Positions 33,146-44,212 of a DNA stretch of 64,000 bases are shown here, piece after piece. A model generated the notes under the pieces. That model had not been told where the DNA came from. It ran no database searches and saw nothing but the letters and a program-made list of their open reading frames with translations. A program made the position numbers and the translations under genes. Source of the stretch: Stomoxys calcitrans (taxonomy: Eukaryota; Arthropoda; Insecta; Diptera; Muscidae); the NCBI RefSeq assembly GCF_963082655.1, contig NC_081555.1, positions 148,901,116 to 148,965,115 on the forward strand, read 5' to 3'. Each line of letters begins with the position of its first letter. Position 1 is the stretch's first letter.

Positions 33146-34927
33146 CTTGAAATTTTCACAGATGGTGCATAATGATCCCATGATGAAAATAGAGTACTAC
33201 ATTTTTTGATATCTGAAGGGGGGGCGGACCCTCCTCCTTACCCTAATTTTCAGAAACACCAGATCTCGGAGATGGGTGGTGCGATTAAAGCGAAATTTCC
33301 TGTGCTCTCATATAGTAAATAAAAATTTGGTATTCAAATTTCGGATGGGGTACCTAGGGGGGCCGCCCCGCCCAAAAACCTACCAAACATTTATTTAGAT
33401 CAATCACGACAATATGGGACCATAGCAATATGGGGCTCAAATGAAAGGTCTTTGGGAGTAAAGCACGAATCAGATATCAATATTCGGGAAAAGTGTCTAT
33501 GGGGCCACTCCACCCCCCCAACACCACCCAACTAGGAACTATTTTCTGACTATTGCAATATGAGGCTCAAATAAGAGGGTTTTTAGGGTAGAATATGAAT
33601 CCGATATATACATATATTCAAGGCCAAATCACTGACTGGCCGCCCATACCCCAAAATATCCCTAAAGTCGGTCATGTTTGCCGACTATGGAAATATGTGG
33701 CTCAAATGAAAGGTATTTGGGAGTAGACCACGTATCTGATATCAACATTAGGAACCAACTGTCTAGGGGACGTCCCACCACCATAACAACCCCCAAATAG
33801 GACATATTTGCTCACCAAGACAATTTGGGTCTTAAAGAGAGTGGAACTAAATATTTATAGTTTTTAGGGCCAATACTCCAAACCGAACATATTTGCTGAC
33901 TTTTGCAATAAGGAGTTTAAATGAGATTAGAAAACGAATTTGATATCCAATTTTGAGGACAATAGCAATATGGGGTTTAAATAAATGATATATAGATATA
34001 TGAGAATAGAGCACGTTACTGACATATTTTCCGGGCTTAGTGTTTGGCGGACCACCCCTATCCCCAAAACTCCCCTAAATCGAACATATTTACCGACCAT
34101 GTCAATGTGGAGCTTAAATGGAAGGTATTGTGCGGTACAGCAAAAATTGTTCCCTACTTTCGGGGCCAATTTTCTGGAGGTCAACCCCTTTCTCAAACTT
34201 CCCCACAAGCAGCAATTTTTTACTGACCATCGCAATATGGGGCTCAAATAAACGTATTTGGGAGTAGAATACGAATTTGATATCCAAATGTAGGACCATG
34301 TTTTTAGGGCATCACCTCTTCCCCAAAACACCCTCCAAGGGTAAACATTTTTCCACCATGGCAATATGTGGCTCAAATGAAAGGTATTTGAGATTAGAAA
34401 ACGAATTTGATAACCTATTGGGTTGCCCAAAAAGTAATTGCGGTTTTTTTTAAAGAAAGTTAATGCATTTTTAATAAAACTTAGAATGAACTTTAATCAA
34501 ATATACTTTTTTTACACTTTTTTTCTAAAGCAAGCTAAAATTAACAGCTTATAACTGACAGAAGAGAGAATGCAATTACAGAGTCACAAGCTGTGAAAAA
34601 ATTTGTCAACGCCGACTATATGAAAAATCCGCAATTACTTTTTGGGCAATCATTATTTTGGGGCCATGTGTTTGGAGGACGCCTAATCCTGTAAACTCCC
34701 TTCAAAACCAATGGCAATATGGGGTTTAAATAAATGGTATTTGGGAGAAGAGCACGATGCTGATATTTTTTCAGGGTCAAGTGTCTGAGGGACCACCTCA
34801 TCCCCGAAAACACCCCTAAATCATATATCATGTAAATATTGGGCTGAAATGAAGTATTCTAAGAATGGAGTACGCCTTACATCCAAACTTAAACTTGTAG
34901 ACCAATAAAGATCATATGGGATTCAGA
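33146..34927 (-). repeat. D-family element, roughly 130-bp periodic
   Basis: The left end is the inverted D terminal block (cgattttcttgaaattttca). Blocks ctcaaatgaaaggtatttgg and gggaccaccccaccccaaa recur; ctcaaatgaa-type anchors lie at 33436, 33566 and 33701. It is interrupted by a MITE at 34419-34653. Frames in it (33927-34430, 33985-34251) are on both strands and carry no domain. Confidence 0.65.
34419..34653 (-). mobile_element. Mariner-derived MITE, copy 5
   Basis: Complete left terminus; the right terminus is slightly degraded (gggcaatcatta in place of gggcaacccaata). It is nested in the D element. Confidence 0.9.
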
Positions 34928-34928
34928 C

Positions 34929-35243
34929 GGAGGCCACCGTAGCGTAGAGGTTAGTATGTCCGCCAATGACGATGAATGCCTGGGTTCGAATCCTGGCGTG
35001 ACCAACAGAAATAAAAATTTCAGCGGTGGTTTTCCCCTCCTAATGCTGGCAACATTTGTGAGGTACTATGCCATGTAAAACTTCTCTCCAAAGAGGTGTC
35101 GCACTTTGGCACGCCGTTTGGACTCGGCTATAAAAAGGAGGCCCCTCATCGTTGATCTTAAACTTGAATCGGACTGCACTCATTGATATGTGAGAAGTTT
35201 GCCCCTGTTCCTTAGTGGAATGTACATGGGCAAAATTTGCATT
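34929..35243 (+). mobile_element. tRNA-derived SINE, copy 3 (best preserved)
   Basis: The A box TAGCGTAGAGG (34940-34950) fits TRGYNNANNNG, and the B box GGTTCGAATCC (34983-34993) is a perfect consensus. The body runs through cagcggtggttttcccctcc, cggctataaaaaggaggccc and gtttgcccctgttcctt. The 3' end abuts a non-LTR fragment. Confidence 0.92.
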
Positions 35244-35249
35244 TGCATT

Positions 35250-36316
35250 CGCAGATATCGAAATCGTCTTATTGAGGAAACGTGGTGGGTTAAATTAGCC
35301 CACCTTCGTCTTCCTCATGAACAGGCATATTTCAGTCTTTTCTGGGTTAACATTGAGACCTCTGGGTCTAGCCCAGTCATATGCCATATGCAAGACCCTT
35401 TAGCCCTTCTGCATAGATCGTTCGGATTCTTACCACTTAGAAGTATTTTAACATCGTCTGCGTAGCAGAAGGGTTCAAATCCCTTCTCAGTCAGCATCCG
35501 TAATAGGTCTTATATGGTGGTCACCCATAGGAGTGGCCATAAAATGCCCCCTGTGGCGTGCCCTGTGCCACTTTCTCCCTTATATTTATGCTATGGGACA
35601 CACAATTTATCCACCTGTTCCTTAGCATATGGTTTATCCAGTCTCTAAGGACCAGGTCCGCCCGGTACTGGTCTAAGGATTGGATCAGTGTGATGGTCTG
35701 CACATTGTTAAAAGCCCCCTCGATGTCAATGCATACCGCCAGGGTGTACGTTTTGGCATCGAAGTATTCTTCTATTTTATGCATAACTTCGTGCAGGGCA
35801 ATCATCACCGACCTTCCCTTGACATAGGCATGCTGTTTGTATTTGAGCAGTTCGTTGGATGTTATACTCTTTATCATAGTGTCCACAATACGTTCCATAG
35901 TTTTGAGTAGAAAGGACGTAAGGGTCTGTAGGCCTTAGGTGTCACATAACTTGCCTTGCCGGGCTTGGGTATAAACACCACCCTTGCCTCCTGCCAGGCT
36001 TTCGGAGTATATGAAAGGCACGCTGTGAAAATTTTGACCAGACGAGGCGCCAGATAGTCTGCCTCTTTCTGCAGTAACGCCTGAAATATTCCATCAGGTC
36101 CGGGTGACTTAAATGGTTTGAAGCTCCTCAAGGATTCCTTCACCACAAATACCGTTATTATAAACCTTCGATCAACGTCATTATTCCAAGATTCCGGTGT
36201 CTCCGCGAGTCCCTTCGTATCCTGTGGAAAATGGGTCTTCATCAAAAGCCTCAACATGTCCTTTGTTGTTTTTGCTCTCACTCCCGTGTTGTCTACTAAG
36301 CCTGTGGGTCTACTAA
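35250..36316 (-). pseudogene. R1/Jockey-type non-LTR reverse transcriptase, partial
   Basis: Minus-strand reading gives FKPFKSPGPDGIFQALLQKE (about 36120-36060) and EARVVFIPKPGKASYVTPKA (about 35985-35930). A frame shift then leads to KQHAYVKGRSVMIALHEVMH, motif A CIDIEGAFNNV (about 35730), motif B QGTPQGA (about 35545), a second shift, and motif C FCYADDV (about 35460). It ends near LTQKRLKYAC, the start of the thumb. Endonuclease and 3' parts are absent. Motif content places it among non-LTR RTs of the R1/Jockey group; I cannot fix the clade by eye. Confidence 0.82.
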
Positions 36317-36372
36317 GGTGGTGGGTATTCAAAGTTCGTCACTGCCGAACTTCACACGTTTTTATTTGTTTT
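36312..36372 (+). mobile_element. Solitary A-type tail
   Basis: ggtggtgggtattcaaag, an imperfect hairpin GTTCGTCACTGCCGAAC and a cacgtttttatttgttt end are present with no array or head. It is fused directly to the non-LTR fragment. Confidence 0.75.
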
Positions 36373-36985
36373 TATTTTTAATTATTGTAATAATGAAGGA
36401 AACTTTAATGCTCTGTACCACAGTGTGGAGTATAACTACCACAATCTATTTCCAAAGCTATTATCGCAACGTGCTGCAAAGTGTGTAAGCCATGAACGAA
36501 TTACTTAACGATACTTTCGATTTTCTGCTTTGGTTTTTGTTGAAATGAAGTCGATTATTAACACAAATCCATATTTGGACTTTTAACAGTTGTTATAACA
36601 GTTGCCTGTAGTTTTTGTTTTTAACGAATTACAATCACTTTGAGATTTCTTTGGTTCCGATATGAAATTGGCACAGTTTCGTGGTTTGCTGGGCTAGGTT
36701 TTTTTTTTGGTAATATCAGACTGAGGTTATTTTAAAAAACTATTTTTGGCTTTTTAGGTTTCATAAAAACAAAAACTATTTGAAAAGTAATGCCAAATTA
36801 TAGATTAGTTCAGACCATCTGTGGCCACAATTTAGTTTTATTTCTTACACTAATTGAAAGTTAGTTAAAACGTATGAATGGAATTGTTTACGAAACATTA
36901 GCCAGACTTGCTTTGGATAACCACTCCTTTAACTTTGAGTTTGGTTTTGAATCTAATGTTGTATGCAATTTTCTATTCTTAGTCC
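36373..36985. other. AT-rich single-copy island
   Basis: No gene or known repeat is seen. Confidence 0.45.
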
Positions 36986-38831
36986 AAATGGGGGTATATT
37001 CATTTTGTCATTCCGTTTGCAACACATCGAAATATCCATTTCCGACCCTTTATAGGGTATATTCTTGATCCGTGTAAAAATCTAAGACGATCTAGCCATG
37101 TCCGTCCGTCTGTCTGTTGAAATCACGCTACAGTCTTCAAAAATTGAGATATTGAGCTGAACTTTGCACAGATTCTTTTTTTGTCCATTACCAGGTTAAG
37201 TTCGAAGATGGGCTATATCGGACTATATCTTAATATAGCCCCCATATAGACCGATCCTCCGATTTAGGGTTTTGGGCCATTAAAAGCTACATTTATTATC
37301 CGATTTTGCTGAAATTTGTGACAGTGAGTTGTGTTAGGGCCTTTGACATCCTTCGTCAATTTGGCTCAGATCGGTTCAGATTTGGACATAGCTGTCATAT
37401 AGACCGATCCTCCGATTTAGGGTCTTAGGCCCATAAAAGCCTTATTTATTAGAAGATTTTGCTGAAATTTGGGAAAGTGAGTTGTGTAACGTAATTCAAC
37501 ATCCTTCGTCAATTTGGCCCAGATCGGTTCAGATTTGGGTATAGCTGCCATATAGACCGATCTTCCGATTTAGGGTCTTAGGTCCCTAAAAGCCACATTT
37601 ATTATCCGACTTTGCCGAAATTTGGGACAGTGAGTTGTGTTAGGGCCTTTGCCATCCTTCGTCAATTTGGCCCAGATCGGTTCAGATTTGGATATAGCTG
37701 TCATATAGACCGATCCTCCGATTTAGAGCCTTAGGCCCATAAAAGCCTCATTTATTAAAAAATTTTGCTGAAATTTGGGACAGTGAGTTATGTAAGGTCC
37801 TTCAACATCCTTCGTCAATTTGGCCCAGATCGGTCCAGATTTGGGTATAGCTGCCATATAGACCGATCCTTCGATTTAGGGTCCTAGGCCCATAAAAGCC
37901 ACATTTACTATCCGATTTTGCTGAAATTTGGGACAGTGAGTTGTGTTAGGGCCTTCGACATCCTTTGTCCATGTGGCTTAGATCGGTTCAGATTTGGATA
38001 TAGCTGCCATATAGACCGATCCTCCGATTTAGGGTCTTAGGCCCATAAAAGCTGCATTTATTATCCGATTTTGCTGAAATTTGGGACAGTGAATTGTGTT
38101 AGGCAATTGGATATCCTTTGTTAATTTGGCCCAGATCGGTTCAGATTTGGGTATAGCTGCCATATAGACCGATCCTCCGATTTAGGGTCTTTGGCCCATA
38201 AAAGCCACATTTATTATCCGATTTTGCTGAAATTTGGAACAGTGAGTTGTGTTCGGCCTCTCAATATCCTTCGTTAGTTTGGCACAGATAGGTCCAGATT
38301 TGGGTATAGCTGCCATATAGACCGATCCTCCGATTTAGGGTTTTGGGCCCATAAAAGCTACATTTATTATCCGATTTTGCTGAAATTTGGGACAGTGAGT
38401 TGTGTTAGGGCCTTCGATATCCTTCGTCAATTTGGCCCAGATCGGTTCAGATTTGGATATAGCTGCCATATAGACCGATCTCTCGATTTAAGGTTTTGGA
38501 CCCATAAAAGGCGCATTTATAATCCGCTTTCACTGAAAATCGGCACAGTGACTTATGTTGGTCTTTTCGACATCTGTGGCGTATATGGTTCAGATCTGTC
38601 TAATTTTAGATATAGCTACAAAAAAGGCCGATATTTTGTTATACACAATTGAACAATGAATTGTACCGATTAGTATTTGGTCCAAATCGGAACATATTTC
38701 GATATAACTGCTATGGGATATAAGGAATGCAATATACACCGGATTTTGATGAAAGGTGGTTTACATATATACCCAAGGATGGTGGGTATCCAAAGTACGG
38801 TCCGGCCGAACTTAATGCCTTTTTACTTGTT
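36986..38831 (+). mobile_element. A-family element (A5), first bases of head missing
   Basis: It starts at aaatgggggtatattcattt, lacking the first roughly 18 bp of the head. About nine array units follow and the tail (aaggatggtgggtatccaaa, GTACGGTCCGGCCGAAC, tttttacttgtt) is intact. Confidence 0.85.
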
Positions 38832-40042
38832 TTTTCTTACAAGTTTAAAGGTGTTTTGTATAAAATTGTTAACAGGTCGTATCTTTGTTGTTCTCTTTGT
38901 GTACAGTTTTATGAGACATTTTATTGCCACCTAATTGTTTTTCTTATTTGGAAGCCTTCAATCGACAATCGTTGCCGCATTTATTTCTTAGCATAGTATT
39001 TTAAATAGCGTGCGAACCCATTTATCATTCATTATTGCGTCTGTGTAACCGGCTCAAATTGTAATTTTTATTTTCGATTATTGCTATAACTTTAATTGTT
39101 TGGATTTATGTCCGTGGGTTTTGTTACCAGCGTTTTGCACTCCTTGGTTTTCTCCTACGGTTATTTATGTCATTTTTTTGGGTTGGTATTTTGATTTGCT
39201 TTTTGCCATTTTTACAATTGCAAATAAATATTTTTTGTTTATATAAATTTTTGTCTTTTAAGTTTGTGGTTTAAGTGAGTTTTTTTTGCTATGCCATGTA
39301 TTTTTGCTTGATTTTATTCACACGTTATAGATTTGGTTTTTGTTCTGCTAGAGGTTTTGCTTGTCTTTGTTTTTCCTTCGTCTTGGGATTTGTGGCTTGT
39401 TTTGAACTTCTTGCAAAAGATGAATGATATTTATCTAAAAACCTCAACGGGCAAATACTAGTCTATGAATGACTGCGATTGCATGTGCATTGACTGATAT
39501 GGAAATGGGGGTTGGGTTTGTTGGTTAAGCTTCTCATACAGGGTGCCTTTATTTGATTGTAGATGGAAAATGTATGAGTGATGCTTGTTTCTTAAGTCTT
39601 TCGTTTTTGATCGACTCATACCTTGTACATAGGGTGCACTGGTTTGTTGTTGTTAAAGCAGCGATGGTCAATTACATTCACGCATTATTGTATACGTGCA
39701 CAATATAATAATCCCATGGAAAGATTTGAAAATGTGTTAGTGTGCTCGGCACTGTTTAGAGAGAATTTATGAATTTTCAAGATTGGGTTTAACTTGATGA
39801 ATCACATTCATTCAAAATGTGCATTGTTTTGCATATACAACTAGTTCTAAGTGCTTCAATTTATTTTTTTCGTCATACATAAATGATAATTTTGTTTACA
39901 TTGTTAAAACATAGGTTAGGCTTCCCAGCACAACTTGCAGATGTTAACTATTCTTTTTTTGTTGCATATATTTTTGAGAATATTGGGAATAATTTTATGC
40001 GCATAAGTCAGTTGATGGTATTCAAGGTACTAGATAATAAAG
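38832..40042. other. T-rich single-copy island with one ACTTAAG motif
   Basis: No gene is recognised. The motif lies at 39584-39607 in reverse orientation with one mismatch in the core. Confidence 0.5.
39584..39607 (-). other. Shared ACTTAAG motif, copy 6
   Basis: On minus the motif reads AACGAAAGACTTAAG then AAACAAG, one mismatch in the core. Confidence 0.6.
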
Positions 40043-40044
40043 TA

Positions 40045-40642
40045 AAGGGTGATTTTTTTGAGGTTAGGATTTTCATGCATTAGTATTTGACAGATCACGT
40101 GGGATTTCAGACATGGTGTCAAAGAGAAAGATGCTCAGTATGCTTTGACATTTCATCATGAATAGACTTACTAACGAGCAACGCTTGCAAATCATTGAAT
40201 TTTATTACCAAAATCAGTGTTCGGTTCGAAATGTGTTCATTCACCGTAACGTTGCGTCCAACAGCATCTTTGAAAAAATACGGTCCAATGATTCCACCAG
40301 CGTACAAACCACACCAAACAGTGCATTTTTCGGGATGCATGGGCAGTTCTTGAACGGCTTCTGGTTGCTCTTCACTCCAAACGCGGCAATTTTGCTTATT
40401 TACGTAGCCATTCAACCAGAAATGAGCCTCATCGCTGAACACATGAATGAACACATTTCGAACCGAACACTGATTTTGGTAATAAAATTCAATAATTTGC
40501 AAGCGTTGCTCGTTAGTAAGTCTATTCATGATGAAATGTCAAAGCATACTGAGCATCTTTCTCTTTGACACCATGTCTGAAATCCCACGTGATCTGTCAA
40601 ATACTAATGCATGAAAATCCTAACCTCAAAAAAATCACCCTT
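40045..40642. mobile_element. Foldback derivative of a Tc1/mariner-superfamily transposon
   Basis: Arms 40045-40244 and about 40443-40642 are inverse copies of each other, 200 bp each with about one mismatch; the element is flanked by TA. Each arm starts AAGGGTGATTTTTTTGAGG and runs into the transposase start (MNRLTNEQRLQIIEF, then NQCSVRNVFIH), so the N-terminal codons occur in both directions. The 198-bp centre, read on minus, carries FSDEAHFWLNGYVNKQN and then TVWCGLYAGGIIGPYFFKD, the catalytic-core region. The domains between the N-terminus and SDEAHF are deleted. It cannot encode an active transposase. Confidence 0.92.
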
Positions 40643-40894
40643 TATAAGATGTTCCAATCTAAAGCCTGGTTATGGTGAATTGCCCACACTCCATAAAATA
40701 TTACTACGAAGAGAACAGATCTGCGAAGACTGAATGAATAAAGAATCTATAACGAGGAAAAAAGTGAGAAAAAAATTTACTTGAGTGGTATCAATTAGTC
40801 ATAAAGTGGGATCGGTTTGAACGAGGGCTGCTGTATAAGTTTATGACCCAGGCAACTACAAGTGTTGCCAGGTGCAATCTGACATTTCCATTAG

Positions 40895-41205
40895 AATTTT
40901 ACATTTGGACTCAAATGAAAGGTATTCGGAATTAGAGTATAAATATGGTATTAAAAATTGAATCCAAGAACCCAGGGGGCTATTTCAGGCCCCAAACCAC
41001 CCTCAAAGTAGTACCCAAAATCAAATGAATCTAAGGGGACAATATGGGACTAACGAGACAATATGGGTATTAAAATACAAAAATTGGATCCAAGTACCTA
41101 GTTGGCCGCCCAAGTCCAAAACCTCTCCAAAAGTACCGCCCAAAATCAAAAGTGGACCGATCGGGACTCTAATAAAAGGCATTCGAGAGTGGAGTATGAA
41201 TATGA
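40895..41205 (-). repeat. D-family fragment
   Basis: gactcaaatgaaaggtattc, gatccaagtacctagttggc and gtaccgcccaaaatcaaaag are D-type blocks. No terminal block is present. The 40645-40894 stretch before it holds nothing I recognise. Confidence 0.6.
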
Positions 41206-41207
41206 TT

Positions 41208-42630
41208 ATGTTAAGAACGGCCGGGCCGAACTTTGGAAATCCACCACATTGGGCATATATGTAAACCACTTTTCGTCATAATCCGGTGAAAAATGCTTAA
41301 TTTAATTTTATTCATAGTAGCTATATCGAAAGAGGGTCCGATTTGGACCAAATTCGGCGCGGACATTAAGTTTATTTGTCCCACTGTCCCGAATTCCGGC
41401 GATATCGGACAATAAATGTTCCTTTTATGGGCCCAAAACCTTAAATCGAGAGATCGGTCTATATGGCAGCTATATCCAAATCCGGACCGATCGGGGCCAA
41501 ATTGAAGAAGGATGTCGAAGGGCCTAACATAATTCACTTTCCCAAATTTCGGCGAAATCGGACAATAAGTGCGTCTTTTATGGGCCCAAGACCTTATATC
41601 GAGAGATCGGTCTTTATGGTAGCTATATACCAATCTGAACCGATCTGGGCCAAATTGAAGAGGGCTGACGAAGGGGCCCAACACAACTCAATGTCCCAAA
41701 TGTCGGAAAATAAATGCGCCTTTTATGGGCCCAAAACCTTAAATCAAGCAATTGGTCTATATGGCAGCTATATACAAATCTAGACCAATCTGGGCCAAAT
41801 TGAAGAAGAATATTAGACGGCCTAACCCAACTCACTGTCCGAAATTGGGGCGAGATCGCACAATAAATGGGCCTTTTATGGCCCCAAAACCTTAAATCAA
41901 GAGATGGGTCTATATGGTAGTTATATCCAAATCTGAACCCATATTTACCAAAATGCAGAAGGACGTTGAGGGGGCTAACACAATTCACTGTCCTAAATTT
42001 TGGCAAAACCGGACAATAAATGTACCTTTTATGACCTTAAATCGAGAGGTCGGTCTATATGGCAGCTATATGCAAATCTGGATCTATCTCAGCCAAATTG
42101 AAAATTGATGTCCAAGAGCCTTCCATAACTCAATGTCCCAAATTTTGGCAAAATTGGACAATAAATGCGCCTTTTATGGGCTTAAATAAGCGGATCGGTC
42201 TATATTGCAGCTATATCCAAATCTGGACCGATCTGGGCCAAATTGAAGAAAGTCGTCGACTGGCCTAACATAACTCACTGTCCCGAATTTCAGCAAAATG
42301 GGATAATAAATGTGGCTTTTATGGGCCTAAGACCCTAAATCGGCCGATAGGTCTATATGGGGGCTATATCAAAATATAGTCCGATATAGCCCATCTTCAA
42401 ACTTAAACTGCTTATGGACAAAAAAAGAATCTATGCAAGGTTTCAGCTCAATATCTCTAGTTTTAAAGACTGTAGCATGATTTCAACAGACAGACGGACG
42501 GACATGGCTAGATCGTCTTAGATTTTTACGCTGATCAAGAATATATCCTATAAAGGGTCGGAAATGGATATTTTGATGTGATGCAAACTGAATGACAAAA
42601 TGAATATACCCCCATCCTTCGGTGGTGGAT
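41208..42630 (-). mobile_element. A-family element (A6), both extreme ends clipped
   Basis: The left end begins inside the hairpin (aacggccgggccgaac). About seven array units follow, and the head ends at cttcggtggtgg without tataaaaa. Frames 41211-41684, 41463-41783 and 41623-42006 are repeat translations on both strands. Confidence 0.85.
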
Positions 42631-43589
42631 GTTAGAATATCAAAATTGGTACACCTTTGTTCTCCTTAAGTCTCCACAATCAAAAAGTAAACAGCATTTT
42701 TCAAATTAAACAAATATAGCCAATGTCTTCACAGTTGTTTTTTCTCACACTTGCTAATCGAAGTTTAATTATCTTTGCTATTAGGAAATGATTATTGTAT
42801 GATTTATGGTCACAGTGATGATTTCTATTCTATTTAATATTTGTTTCGACATCAAAATTCTATTAATGGTATTATCATAATTTCGAGGTCATGTTGGGTA
42901 TTCATAATTGAATGAATGGAATGTGAATTAGGGAGCACAGCAGGAATATCTTCTTCATTGTGTGGTAGCTTTATATTTGGGCTGAAGGGTTTATCATTAC
43001 AATAAAATTTATGGCTATAGCTAAAATTTATTGAAATTTTGGGGCGTGGAAGTGTCTGAGGAAGTTGGTTGCTTAGAATTATTATGTGAACTGACGAGTT
43101 GATATCTTAGGCATAAAATTTTGAATGTTTTAAATTCCACAATTTTATTTTAAAATAAGGGCCTGTTTATTTCATTTTGGTTGTCTGCTAAAGCGTTGAA
43201 ACAATTTGGGAAGCTTTATTTTTAAATCCAATAACAAACGCGTTTGTTGGAAGTTTTATTGATTGGCCACCAGTTGAGCGTATAAAAAATTCTACCTACA
43301 CAAATTTTGTTACCGGTTTCACTTTTCACCTGTTTTGGTTTCGGCATATAAACAAAATCATTAAAATGATAATCGTTATGAAAAAAAAATTGGCTTTTGA
43401 AATTAAAATATTTAAAGGTTGTTAGAGAATGGACGCTGAGAAAAAAATTTGTGTTATTTATATTTGAAAAAAAAAACATGCCATATTTGTATTAAAAACT
43501 TTCACAGGAAATTTGTATCAACTTTTTAAATCTTTGAATAACAACAAAGGAAAGACAAAAATGAAGTGAAGCCATTTATGTATAAAACC
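42631..43589. other. AT-rich single-copy island
   Basis: No gene is recognised. A nine-base cttaagtct at about 42666 resembles the core of the repeated motif but is within chance expectation. Confidence 0.45.
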
Positions 43590-44212
43590 CTAAATCATCG
43601 AGATTTGGTAGGTTGTCCCCGAACACTCCAATAGGTTCCGTTGCCTGGAAAATAAACAGAATGATCTGGCTGCTGAAGCCGCGTATTATCAGAGTCAAAA
43701 TTCTAAAATTGGTCTATACTACGATCAGTGGAACTCCTTTTGACTGCCAGTGCGGGACACACACACTGCCGATGTTCTATAATCTCTTCTTCCTTCCCCA
43801 CAGCTTCAGCAAAAGTCTTTAACAGCAATCTCCTGTCTGACAGTATGTTTTCCGATCAGACAATGACCGGTCATGACGGACACAATGACTGCGACGTCTG
43901 TTCAAGCCAGCGATAGCAAAGCGGTAGACCTCTTCATGTCTAGATTTGGCCACATAATTTTGAAATGCCAACAACCATTCCATTGTGACCATCTATCATC
44001 CTTTTCCCTTCGGGCCTGATCCTAAAGAGTTAGCTTACTTCTTAATAGAGGCATACCTAAAGTTTTCAGTTCCCCTGGAATGTGTGAGGTTGTTCCTAGT
44101 CTTGCATACTCGTCCACTCTACAACTCCCTAGGGTATATCTGTGGCTTAGAACAGGTGAATTTTAAACTGTTCAGCCATCTCGTTGAGAGATCTGCGACA
44201 GTCGAGGGCGGT
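43590..44212 (-). pseudogene. Non-LTR RNase H and C-terminal zinc-knuckle fragment
   Basis: Minus-strand pieces are ALDCRRSLNEMAEQFKIHLF (about 44212-44155, RNase H type), then VSVMTGHCLIGKHTVRQEI (about 43880-43825) and GEEEEIIEHRQCVCPALAVK (about 43795-43740). These correspond to the end of the pol protein of R1/Jockey-group elements. Frame shifts and stops interrupt it. It ends exactly where a B-type head starts. Confidence 0.7.

Noticed and set aside
33927..34430. 167-codon minus-strand frame
   Set aside because: It follows the roughly 130-bp D-family periodicity, and competing plus-strand frames overlap it; no domain was found.
34940..34993. A and B boxes as a tRNA gene
   Set aside because: No cloverleaf can be completed; the body is the SINE sequence shared with two other copies.
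40158..40568. 136-codon plus-strand frame beginning MNRLTNEQRLQ as a functional transposase
   Set aside because: After the arm it runs into the antisense of the catalytic region, and the opposite strand has an equivalent frame; it is a foldback derivative.
42661..42680. cttaagtct as an eighth copy of the ACTTAAG motif
   Set aside because: Only nine bases match, within chance expectation for the window.
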